Assembly: GCA_051294375.1 (NCBI GenBank)
Contig: CM119266.1
Coordinates: 7,650,606-7,714,605 of the forward strand
Direction of reading: 5' to 3'
Source of the DNA: Paraspadella gotoi
Taxonomy: Eukaryota; Chaetognatha
DNA length: 64,000 nucleotides
Below the pieces are notes generated by a model. The model was not told where the DNA came from. It worked only from the letters and a program-made list of their open reading frames with translations, and searched no databases. Position 1 is the first letter of the stretch, and every line of letters starts with the position of its first letter. Of the stretch, positions 13,101-22,390 are shown piece by piece. The position numbers and the translations under genes were made by a program.

Positions 13101-16100
13101 AATTCGCGCCCTCAGAGTGATCGTGACGGGGTCTTTGACGTCGTCGTTGAACGTGGAAAGGCTCGTCGACGGGACGAGGGCGTCGGAGTTCGTCGCCGTC
13201 TCCTTCAATCGCTTCGTCAAATCTTCGATCTGCAGCAACAAGCAACTTCTCTCTTTTTCCAGAATCTCAACTCGCTCGTCCACCTCGGAAGCGGATTCCG
13301 CTTCCAGATTCCGCTCCTTCAAAGCGGAAATGGTCCGCTGCAAAATCTCCTTCTCCGCTTCCGCCTTCGACTGCATCTCTTTAGCTTCCGCCGCCTTTGT
13401 TTGCATCTCTGATCGCATCCTTTTCGTTTCCTCTTTCTCTCGATCGATCGCGTTCAAACTTTCTTCCTTTTTCTTTGTCTCCATCGCTAAATTTTCTTTC
13501 ATATCTATCATCTCTCTTTCCACTTTCACTTTCTCTTCTTTCAATCTCAAAATTTCCTCTTTCCTCTCTCTCTCCCTCTCCAACTCTCCTTCCAACTCCT
13601 TCACTCTCTCCCTCAATCCTTCCTTCTCTCCCTCCTCCTCTCTCTTTCCCTTCTCCAATTCCTCCATCTTTCTCTCAATCCTTTCTCTCTCCTCTCTCAC
13701 CCCGGATATCATCTCTCTCTCCCCGGATGTAACTTCCTCCTCCAACTCCGAAATCCTTTTCTTCATCGATTCGTTCTCCTTCAAAATCTCGATGCTCTTT
13801 TCTTTCAATTCGATCGCCGCGTCCCTGGCGTCGCCCATTTCGTTCTCCAATTCGCTGATCTTTTGTTTCATTCTCTTTTTTTCCGCCTCGAATTCGTCGT
13901 TCAATTGTTTCTTCAATCGATTCACTTCTTTCTTCTCTTCGTCGATCTCTCTCTCCAACTCGACGATCTTTTCTTTCAGAATCTTTTGTTCGATTTCAAA
14001 CTCTTCCTTGGCTCCGTCCGCTGCTGCCCTCTCTCGGGCGACTTCCTTTTCCAAATTTTCGATCTTTGTTGTCAATTTCTTTTTTTCAACTTCGAATTCG
14101 CTGCTCATTTGTTCCTTGACTCTGATCGCTGCTTCCCTCTGTTGGCGAATTTCTTCTTCGAAATCCTCCACTTCTTCGGGAGCCAAACTGGCGCGGGAGC
14201 CAAAGACGGTGGAGGCGGAGAGATGGGCTGGTGGGGTGAGTTGACTCAGGTTCCCTGGAGGGTGGGGGTGGTCAAACATTGGAGGGTGGGGTTGTCGGAA
14301 AATATGGGGGTTGAGGGGGGAAGAAATTAGGGGAGAAGGGAGAATTTAGAGGTGGGGCGTGAAATCTTCGTTCTCTTAATAGTGTTCTTTTCTTTTCTTT
14401 TCTTTTTTTTTCTTTTCTTTTCCTTTCTTATATTTTTAGTTGCGCCGTGAGTACTCGCGGAGCAACTCCATAAATAACTTTTCGGTCGGTCTGTCGGTCG
14501 GTCTGTCAGAATGTTTGTCTGTTGGTTAAAAATGCATATAATTTGCCTTTAGTTGGTTGCTCATTTGTTAAGACAGACAAAACCTCAAATCTAAGAGACT
14601 GCTAGCGCCGCCTCCATAAAAGGCGTAATGTGATCAAAAGGAAATACACATGAAAATAAAGTAATTGCGGCGCAACACATTGGAATTACCGTCTTGACTC
14701 TTGTCTTTATCTTTTTCTTATCTTTTCTTTTAACATTAAACTTCACTCACCAGTAGAAACGGATTGTCTCATCCCCATCAACGGCACAGCAAGCAGCATA
14801 TCCAACGCCCCTCCCTCTTTCCTCGCCTCTACCTCCTTCCTTCCTTCTCCTCCTCTCTCCCTCTCTCTCTCCAACTCTCTCTTCAAACTTCGACGATCCT
14901 TGAGGAGCCGCTTGATCTGTCGTTTTGGTTTGAGGGCGACTATGGAGGCCACATCCGGATCGGGGTCGTCGTCGTCGTCGTCCTCTTCGTCGTCGTCATC
15001 GTCTTCGGATTCGTATTGCGACAGACGATGGCGGAACTCGTCGTTTTCTTTGCGCAGAGAAACGAGTTCTTCCTCCAGCACCTGGATTTACGATTATCAG
15101 TTTTGTTTTGTTTGTTTTGATTTTTGTTTTGCTTCTAATTTAATTTTCTTATATTTGTCGCAATAACACCATAACAGATAACAAATCCGTCCGGTTTACC
15201 TCGATTTCGTATCTCCTGTCGTCGTCATCATCATCCATTGATAAATACATTTTTTCTTTTTTTTCATATTATTTTTTTTTAAAAAGCTACAAAGCTTGTC
15301 TAAACTACGAAACTATTGATCCAAACTATATGTAGATAGGCCAAATGATAATAGGAAACTCAGTTTTTATTATTCACGCGCCCTGTTAACATACATACAA
15401 GTTCCCTGCCCTTTGGTGTCTTCTCTGCCGGCCATGCCTCTAATATTTCCAAGGTCTTTCCTGCCCATGCCCTACCTGTTGCCTGTCCTCGCTGAGGCCC
15501 TGAATGTGCTTAAGATATGACTCGACGTCCTTCATCTCCACCGAATGTTGACGCATCACAGATCGAGACTCGGAATCTTTTTGCACCAGGATTTGCTCCG
15601 TTAACTGAAGAGAAAGAGAATAGGGTGAGAGGTGTAAGGAGAATAAAAAAGTGGGGTGAAGAGAGGAATAGAGAAGAAAAGAGGATAATAAAGATATAAA
15701 AAAGGAAAGAAAATGAATAAAAGTCTCACTCACTCTTATTTCACTTTATTAGTATAAGTATCTCACTACAGTCCTCGGTAGTATAGTGGTGAGTATCCTC
15801 GCCTGTCACGCGAGAGACCGGGGTTCGATTCCCCGCCGGGGAGGGGATAAATCTTTTTTAAATCTCTTCTTCCATAAACTCGCTTTTATATTTCATCTAA
15901 AACTTTCTCTCACACACTCTCTTTTCGTTCCCTCTTGCTCTTTCCTACTCTCACTTTCTTTCTCTCTCTCTCTCTCTCCCGCCACCCAACCTGCAACTGC
16001 TCCACCAGATACGCTATCTTCCCTCCATCCGTCATCGTGTCCGGATCATGTCCGTCTCTCCGAATTCGTTCGTCAAGATCGTCGACGAGGGATGTGTATC

Positions 16101-16176
16101 CTCCTCCTCCTCCTCCTCCGCTGAAGGAAGAGGCGAGGCTGTCTGTAACCGATCGAGGCGTCAGCGCGTCGTCCAT
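4730..16176 (-). CDS. Unassigned long coiled-coil protein (about 1,870 aa, ~21 exons)
   Basis: The start codon is at 16176, and the first exon (15991-16176) carries a Gly run. Further exons are 15476-15604, 14751-15081 (Asp/Glu run, Arg/Glu-rich), 12624-14254 (544 codons of nearly continuous coiled coil), 12269-12397, 12051-12197, 11578-11754, 11312-11503, 10781-11007, 10439-10568, 9707-10017, 9572-9623, 9371-9460, 8734-8878, 8329-8573, 7836-8136, 7436-7585, 6653-6789, 6152-6352, 5621-5914 and 4730-5130. Almost all of it is Glu/Lys/Arg heptad sequence. The last exon is a Ser/Thr/Asn/Gln-rich tail with recurrent NQ. Most junctions keep frame, but exon 8734-8878 (one extra base) and the junctions around 6653-6789 and 5621-5914 do not. 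I could not match it to a named family. Its place at the end of six ciliary genes suggests a ciliary, rootlet or centriolar role (inference). A tRNA-Asp lies in intron 1. Confidence 0.65.
5255..5415. repeat. Dispersed repeat copy with (TA)n tract
   Basis: Contains a (TA)n run (about 5268-5305) and a downstream part (about 5355-5410) whose reverse complement recurs near 44940-45010, including the words acatagcag and ctgcaagctttcaatc. It lies in the last intron of the coiled-coil gene. Confidence 0.5.
5926..6083. repeat. (GA)n microsatellite at a splice acceptor
   Basis: About 160 bases of GA dinucleotides, interrupted by two GATAGACA variants. On the gene's sense strand it reads (TC)n and runs straight into the acceptor tttag of exon 5621-5914. 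It produces spurious Arg-Glu and Ser-Leu open frames on both strands. Confidence 0.9.
7619..7802. repeat. (ATG)n and (GATA)n short tandem repeats
   Basis: A TGA/ATG trinucleotide run at about 7619-7652 and a GATA tetranucleotide run at about 7758-7802, both in the intron between exons 7836-8136 and 7436-7585 of the coiled-coil gene. Confidence 0.75.
9467..9522. repeat. (GA)n microsatellite at a splice acceptor
   Basis: On the sense (minus) strand this is (TC)n followed by ctccaaag, directly before exon 9371-9460 of the coiled-coil gene. It serves as the polypyrimidine tract. Confidence 0.85.
10030..10098. repeat. (GA)n microsatellite at a splice acceptor
   Basis: On the sense strand, (TC)n followed by ccctcccaccag, directly before exon 9707-10017 of the coiled-coil gene. 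Confidence 0.85.
14439..14676. mobile_element. MITE-like element with 9-bp terminal inverted repeats
   Basis: A 238-bp segment begins with gttgcgccg and ends with its exact reverse complement cggcgcaac. It contains a GGTCGGTCTGTC repeat near 14483-14510 and no coding capacity. It lies in an intron of the coiled-coil gene between exons 14751-15081 and 12624-14254. No clear target-site duplication is visible, so assignment to a transposon class is tentative. Confidence 0.4.
15772..15843 (+). tRNA. tRNA-Asp (GTC)
   Basis: A 72-nt cloverleaf with anticodon loop CTGTCAC, T-loop TTCGATT, and acceptor arm TCCTCGG paired with CCGGGGA. It lies in intron 1 of the coiled-coil gene, antisense to it. Confidence 0.95.
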
Positions 16177-16928
16177 CTTGTTGTTGTTGTTGTTATTATC
16201 GCCTTAAATCCTCTTCAGTTTCGTCTTCGTTATCGCCGTAGATTTCATCCCCTTTGGCGACTTTTTCGCCGTTTTCACGAAGTCCATTTAGGACGAATTC
16301 GCCGTAAATTGTCGCATTATAAAATTAATTAAATTCTTTTCACTCATCAGTTATTAAGGTGGCTCATTTTCGTTAAAGGGTTGAAGGACTTTGCACGATT
16401 TCATTTTGGTAACAAATCCCTGGTGAATACAGTTCGACAATCGTCCTCCTGAGATTAAGTTTGATTGCCAGAGATCGTCGTCGTTCAACCGATTTCGTCT
16501 CTAGATTCGCCGCTAGATTCGTCTATAGATTCGCCGCTAGATTCGCCTCTAGATATGCCGTTTCGTCCCTTTGATTTCCATCGATGATTTTTGCAATCTA
16601 CGCCCCACAGAGCGTCTCGCTAAGTCAATAGCACAATTGTTTGAACATTCGATTTCATCGTTGGTTTATCAGTTTTTCCCGTATTTTAGAATTTGATGAG
16701 CATTTATGACAAAGTGACGAAGTAATTTAAAATTTAAACTGAAGACACAATTAAAAATTTATTCGCATCGGGTGTAAACAATAAAGCATCTATCGGAAGT
16801 GAAATCAAATTACAGTAAACACATCGTGGACGACGTAGTTTGTACAATAAACTTCAGTTTTAAATCCGGGACGTATCAATTCGGCGAGAAGAATCCTTTT
16901 CTACAGCACCTCCTTTCCTCTCCTCTTT
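16177..16928. other. Intergenic spacer, IFT81 to coiled-coil gene
   Basis: A 752-base spacer between the IFT81 stop and the start codon of the next co-oriented gene. It includes a degenerate repeat of the words AGATTCGCC / TAGATTCGTC near 16495-16560. No ORF or RNA gene is supported. It must hold the IFT81 3' end and any promoter of the coiled-coil gene. Confidence 0.5.
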
Positions 16929-19900
16929 CTACAGCACCAGCATGTCAGCCTGACCCGGGTACTGCGCCTCGCTGCCGGCCGTGACTCCGTCCTCGGCCCC
17001 CAACGGCGCGTTGGCCGACAGCATGATCCTCTTGGTCTGGTCGAAGGTTCTCAGTTTGGCTTCCATGATCTGGAGGAGATCTTGCCACATCCGCATTTGG
17101 TCCAGGCCACTGGAGTGACCCTCCCGGACGACCTTCTGCTCCTCGCGAAGCTCCTTACCTCGCTTTTCGGCTTCCTGGGGTGGGAGAGTAAATGGGTAAG
17201 ATCGTACAAGAGATGTACAAGAACAGACAGAAGGACAGAAAGTACAATACACAAAATATAAGACAAATTGTAAATATGTCAAATTGTCAATTAACAATAG
17301 ACCACAGATGGCCACGGATGACCACAGACGACCACCGCTTGACCACAGCCAGCCCTCCCAACCTGAATCCTTTTCTGCAACGTCTCCCGAAAAGAATTCT
17401 TTTTGTCTCCCGACGAATAAATCTTAGTCTCTTGCAAAACTTTCTCTCTTTGCGACTCGAGGATTTTCATCATTCCTTGGAGATAGTGATAGCGGGACTC
17501 CTCGGCAGCCGCCTCTTCTCTCAGTCCGCGGACCTGTGATGGGAGTTTTGATATTAGGATTAACAACTACGGAGGGCAACGCTTAAAGAGGCCCTTACCT
17601 CCTGATCCAATTTGGACATGTTACTTTCTAGTCCAGCGGCTTTGGTGTCGTAGATCCCTTTTTTCTCTTCGTATTCTTGGGTTAGGTCCCGGGCCTAAAA
17701 TTTATGTTTGGTCAAGAGAGATCAAGTAAATAAATGAAATGAAATGACAAACAATAGGCCACTATCCTCACCTTAAGCCTCCTTGGCCTCTGCAAACAAG
17801 AGGCCACTATCCTCACCTTAAGCCTCCTTGGCCTCTGCAAACAAGAGGCCACTATCCTCACCTTAAGCCTCTTTGGCCTCTGCAAACAATAGGCCACTAT
17901 CCTCACCTTAAGCCTCCTTGGCCTGAGCTCAGAAATGAGCGGCGCCAAAGTTGATCTTTTCTCGTTCAAAGTGTCTTTGAGTTGAGTCACCATTCGACTC
18001 ATTTCCTCGAGACTCGCTGCCTTTTTGATGTCCAAGTCGCCCTGGGTTTTTTAAATATGTTTGTCAAATTATTACAATTGAATCATTAAAATTCTAAAAT
18101 AATACAAAGAAAAACTTCTCACTTTAAATGGTCTCCAAAAAAAATCGACACAACGTTAACGAATTTTGAAAAAAAGAACATCATAAACATCATAAACATC
18201 GTAAATATCATAAATATCATAAACATAAATATCATAAACATCGTAAATATCATAAATATAAATATCATTAACATAATAAATATCATAAACATCATAAACA
18301 CGACTTCCTCCACGAAATTACCAATAACCCCATCACCAGCCGCCACCCCGCACCTTGACGGCGGAGACCCTCTCCAGTTCCTCCTGCGTATCGGCGAAGC
18401 CCTCGACGCCCTTTTGCGCCTCCAGGTGCGCCAGGGACATCTTGAGGTCGGCGGCGCGTTGGCGAAGGATCTCCTCGGTGCGGGAGAGAACTCCAAATTC
18501 GGATTTGAGGTCGGATAGTTCCGTCTTTTTTTTCTTGTAGCTGAAGGGGGAGAAAGAAAAAGATAGACAGAGATAGAGACAGAGACAGCTATAGACATCA
18601 CGATCAAGACTCGACACCAACTGACACGTTGCTCTTGGAACGAAGTTTGTTGACGTATCTCTTGAAGTCGTCGCCTCTGAGGACTTCGCCATCAGTGGAC
18701 GAGGATTTCGCCAGATCTGTTTTCTCCTTGAGTTCCTTCTCAAGACTCTGCAAAGAAAAGAAAGGGAGCGAGATAAAGGATATTAGGGAAAGGATTGGCA
18801 ATGAGGCAGAAGAACGTATTTTGATTTGAAATGTGGTTAGATAAAATATTAAATTATGAAAGTTGTTTCTACAAATTACACATTCAGATAAACATTAAAC
18901 AATAATTCCTGCATCTGCCTCTCATTGTACCAACACTTTCAACTGCCACCTGCTGAAGCAGCGGTTCTTTCACTCACCTGCATCTCCGCCCTGGCGCCGT
19001 TGAGCGACTCTGCCGCCGCCTCTTTCTTCCTGGCGATGATCGACGCCTGTTGGCGAAAGAGAGAGAGCTTGTCGTCGATAGGATCTTGGCCGCTGCGCAT
19101 CCTGTGGCAGAAGTTGTGATAAGATATGTGATAGAAAATGAGACGGTTGTTGTAAAAACTTAAATCAAATTGGCTCAGAGATTGGGACTGAGCTTTTCTA
19201 CAAGTTGAGGCAGAATAAATATACAAAATAATTTAGTACAAAAAACTACATAACAAATATCTGAAATAAAACTGGGAGAAGTTATGACAGAAATTTCGAC
19301 CAAATTGGCTCAGAGATTGGGACTGAGCTTTTCTACAAGTTGAGGCAGAATAAATATACAAAATAATTTAGTACAAAAAACTACATAACAAATATCTGAA
19401 ATAAAACTGGGAGAAGTTATGACAGAAATTCCGACCAAAGTTTAGACTGAAGCTATGACAGAGAAATTAAGGAGATTACGACCCCGTTTCTCTCTGCACC
19501 TGTTCTCGACCAATCCGTTGATCTCCGAAGACAAGACCCTGCATCTGTCGTTTAGGCCGTCCAGGTCAGTCTGACCCATCGCAGGTTCGTTCAGCACCCT
19601 CTCCGCTACGGCCACGAATCTGGATTAAAGAGGAGCAACCGTCATGATTGGCAACAACAACAACAGCAACAACAACGACAACCTCTTCTTTGCCTCGATC
19701 TCTTTGGGCAACTTCTCCGCCACGAGGTAATTGTTGGCGGTGTTCTCTTCCTCCAGCCGCCGGATCAACGACTCCGCCGACGCCCCAGCCGACGCAGCCC
19801 GCGCCTCCTTCAGCTGCTGCGTCAGGCGTTGCAGCTTCTGCCGCGCGTGCGCCACAGCAGTCTGCTGCTCCTGCTTCTGCGTGCGGAGTTTGCGCTCCTT

Positions 19901-21984
19901 TTCCGTTTCGCGTCGGAGGGCCTGGGAAGAAGTGAATGAATGAATTAAACTGAATGAATGAATGAAATATTTAAAAAATTAGTCATTGATTAAATTAGGA
20001 AAAGGGTGATAAAATAAACAAATTAATGAATGATTGATTCACAGAATGAATAAATGAATCAACGAATGACCCTCCCTCACTACCTGCGTGACAGTCATCA
20101 AATTCCCCGCCCCGGCCACGCCCTCCGCCTTCTTCCTCAGCCTCTCGATCCTCCTCCCGATTTGCTCCTTCTCTTCCTCCATCGACGCGATGTCCTTCTT
20201 GATCTCCCCCACCGAGAATCCGCTCGTCCTCAGAGTCTCCAACTCTTTGTGCAGAGTCTTGAAGGACTCTTGGGCGGATTCGTATTGGGCGAAGGATTCC
20301 GAGACCGAGCCGTCGACGAGCATGTCCGGGGGGATGGGGAGCTGTTGGAGGGAGGGAGAAAGATGTAAAGAGATGATGAAATTGATAAAATGGTAAATAA
20401 ATTAAATGTAGAAAGAGCGATAGAAGGTAGGGGAAACACACAAAAAGAAACACATGCTCCCCGGCGGGGAATCGAACCCCGGTCTCTCGCGTGACAGGCG
20501 AGGATACTCACCACTATACTACCGAGGAGAATAGGTAACATATAAGAGCAATCGTCAATGCAGGGAGAGATTGTAAGGTTGAAAAAAATACTTAAAAAGA
20601 GACGCATGCTCCCCGGCGGGGAATCGAACCCCGGTTTCTCGCGTGACAGGCGAGGATACTCACCACTATACTACCGAGGAGAATAGGTAACATGTCAGAG
20701 CAATCGTCAATGCAGGGAGAGATTGTAAGGTAAAAAAAAATACTTAAAAAGAGACACATGCTCCCCGGCGGGGAATCGAACCCCGGTTTCTCGCGTGACA
20801 GGCGAGGATACTCACCACTATACTACCGAGGAGAATAGGTACCACGTCAGAGCAATCATCAATGCAGGGAGAGATTGTAAGGTTAAAAAAAATACTTAAA
20901 AAGAGACACATGCTCCCCGGCGGGGAATCGAACCCCGGTCTCTCGCGTGACAGGCGAGGATACTCACCACTATACTACCGAGGAGATATGAGGAAAGAAA
21001 AAAAAAATACTACTTATATCGAGCACTTCTTTTTTACCTACTCTTTCTCATACACTTTTTTTCAAACCGCATCCATCCTCTTTCCAACCCTCCCTCGCAC
21101 CTTGACAAGAAACCGCGCCAGATACGCCCTCTTCTTGAGATCCTCCACTCGACGAAGGATCCACTCGAGAATCGGGTGGACGACGGGTTTGTCTCCTTGA
21201 ACGAGACCCGCGCGGAGTTTGGAGAGCTCCGTCGATTCCGTCGGGAATCTGGAGGAGGGGGAAAGGGAGGTGGCGGGGGGAGAAGGGGGCGTGATGGTAA
21301 AGGGTGGGTAAAAGAGGCACAAGGGTAAAGAGGATTTGGGGGATATGTATTCGAACAAAATATTGCTAAATTTTCTATTAATTATTTAGACGGCTAAACA
21401 TTATAAGCAAAAATTGTAAAATCTAAAAATAGGGAAGTGGGTTTCAATTTTAAAGTGTTAGAAATCCAAATCTTGTCCCAAAACTCTTGATCGATCCACA
21501 ATAATAAATCCTAAGACTTCTTTTTCGATTTCTTTTTCGACTGACACACAGACTGACCGACAAGCCGGTCCACACGAATTCGTCTCCAGCACTTTTCTCA
21601 CCTGTACTTCAGAATCCGGAGAGAAGAAAAAAGTCTGATCGCCGTTTCGTCTGCTCCTTCTTCTCTGATGTCGATTCGCGGTTTCTCTTCGATCGCTAGA
21701 ACCACATCGCTTAGAACCTTGAACGTCCCGAGTTCGAATACGCAAGGAGTTTAAAGATTAAACAACAAAAGGCGTTATTATCAGAACATAGAAATTAACA
21801 ACAACACTGTCATTGTCATCATCTTCTAACCATTTCCGTACGTCATTGCAGCAACTGAAGGACCGACCTGCAGCAACGTGAGAGACTCGAGCGAGTCGAA
21901 GGAGATGAGGTTGTAGGTTTTGTTGAAGGGAGGTTCCGCGAGCCGATTGACGATCAGCTTGAGCTGTTCCGTGGTCGTCGACAT
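16929..21984 (-). CDS. IFT81: Intraflagellar transport protein 81 (IFT-B)
   Basis: Thirteen exons: 21868-21984, 21602-21717, 21101-21248, 20084-20341, 19683-19921, 19500-19619, 18978-19101, 18626-18747, 18354-18540, 17907-18041, 17599-17694, 17363-17533 and 16929-17174. They join in frame to 692 codons plus stop, close to the usual animal length of about 676. The N terminus reads [16 protein letters not shown], then VLSDV and DIREE, then [12 protein letters not shown], matching the calponin-homology-like domain that binds tubulin with IFT74. Later landmarks are [32 protein letters not shown] and [10 protein letters not shown] in the coiled coil that pairs with IFT74. The protein ends in MLVL, as orthologues end in a short hydrophobic motif. 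It is a core subunit of the anterograde IFT-B train. Introns are rich in tandem duplications: four tRNA-Asp copies, a 135-bp duplication and a 45-bp repeat spanning a donor site. Confidence 0.96.
17761..17935. repeat. 45-bp tandem repeat carrying splice sites
   Basis: About four units of 45 bases (word ccttaagcct at 17771, 17816, 17861 and 17906) cover the 3' end of IFT81 exon 10 and the start of its intron. On the sense strand each unit has an acceptor-like ttgtttgcag, an 18-base in-frame segment encoding RP(R/K)RLK, and a donor gtgagg. Alignment length with other IFT81 proteins fits only one copy of the 18-base segment being coding. Confidence 0.9.
19166..19435. repeat. 135-bp tandem duplication
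   Basis: Two nearly identical copies start with caaattggctcagagattgg at 19166 and 19301. Both lie in the IFT81 intron between exons 19500-19619 and 18978-19101. No coding or RNA content was recognised. Confidence 0.93.
20457..20528 (-). tRNA. tRNA-Asp (GTC), array copy 1
   Basis: 72-nt tRNA-Asp with anticodon GTC, same sequence as the isolated copies. First unit of the tandem array in IFT81 intron 3. Confidence 0.95.
20609..20680 (-). tRNA. tRNA-Asp (GTC), array copy 2
   Basis: 72-nt tRNA-Asp, anticodon GTC. It differs from copy 1 by one base in the variable-region side (GCGAGAAACC instead of GCGAGAGACC). Confidence 0.94.
20761..20832 (-). tRNA. tRNA-Asp (GTC), array copy 3
   Basis: 72-nt tRNA-Asp, anticodon GTC. 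It carries the same GAAACC variant as copy 2, which suggests copies 2 and 3 arose from each other. Confidence 0.94.
20913..20984 (-). tRNA. tRNA-Asp (GTC), array copy 4
   Basis: 72-nt tRNA-Asp, anticodon GTC, with the GAGACC version found in copy 1 and the isolated genes. Last unit of the array. Confidence 0.95.
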
Positions 21985-22390
21985 CGTCGTCGTCGTTATT
22001 GCAAACAAAGTATTTATTTAATTGGCCTTTTTTTATTTTTCTTGGGTCAATAGTTTTTTTTGTTTCCTAATAAATAAATCGCTGTGAAAGCGACATCCAA
22101 AATATTAGGACAAAATCAAAGAAGTTAGTCGCATCAAGGTAGACGGTTTAGCTACATGATCAGAATATGATGGCGATTGTCTAAAGATTTTGTAAAAGAT
22201 ACAAATGTAGTACATCTGTCTAAGCAATAATTATTCATAAAATGGCAAGCATTGACAATATAAAAAAACAGTCGAGGTATTTTTAGGCGATGCTTCACAA
22301 AAATCTAGAAAGTGTTTGCAGCAAAACAGAGAATCGTTTACAGCAAAATATTCAGAATTGAATCATCAGCAGCAAATTCGTTCCACCCTT
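21985..22390. other. Intergenic spacer, PIH1D2-like to IFT81
   Basis: Only 406 bases separate the PIH1D2-like stop and the IFT81 start codon, both on the minus strand. The AT-rich part near 22000-22070 has TTTATT words on the plus strand, which read AATAAA on the sense strand, but they lie close to IFT81. No other feature was seen. Confidence 0.5.

Larger units (their letters stand above)
20445..20990. repeat. 152-bp tandem array of tRNA-Asp units
   Basis: Four tRNA-Asp genes begin exactly 152 bases apart (20457, 20609, 20761, 20913). The spacers are also near-identical and contain the words gcaatcgtcaatgcaggga and tacttaaaaagag. The array lies in IFT81 intron 3, in sense orientation with the host. 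Confidence 0.95.

Noticed and set aside
13093-14244. 383-codon plus-strand Ser/Phe-rich frame
   Set aside because: It is the complement of the 544-codon coiled-coil exon. The composition is that expected from reversing Glu/Lys codons.
20445-20990. CRISPR-like array of evenly spaced repeats
   Set aside because: The repeated unit is a tRNA-Asp gene plus nearly identical spacers in a eukaryotic intron. Spacers are not unique.
21985-22390. X-box (RFX) promoter motif for the ciliary genes
   Set aside because: I looked in the short spacers for a paired GTTGCCAT-like half-site and saw none convincing. A matrix scan would be needed to decide.
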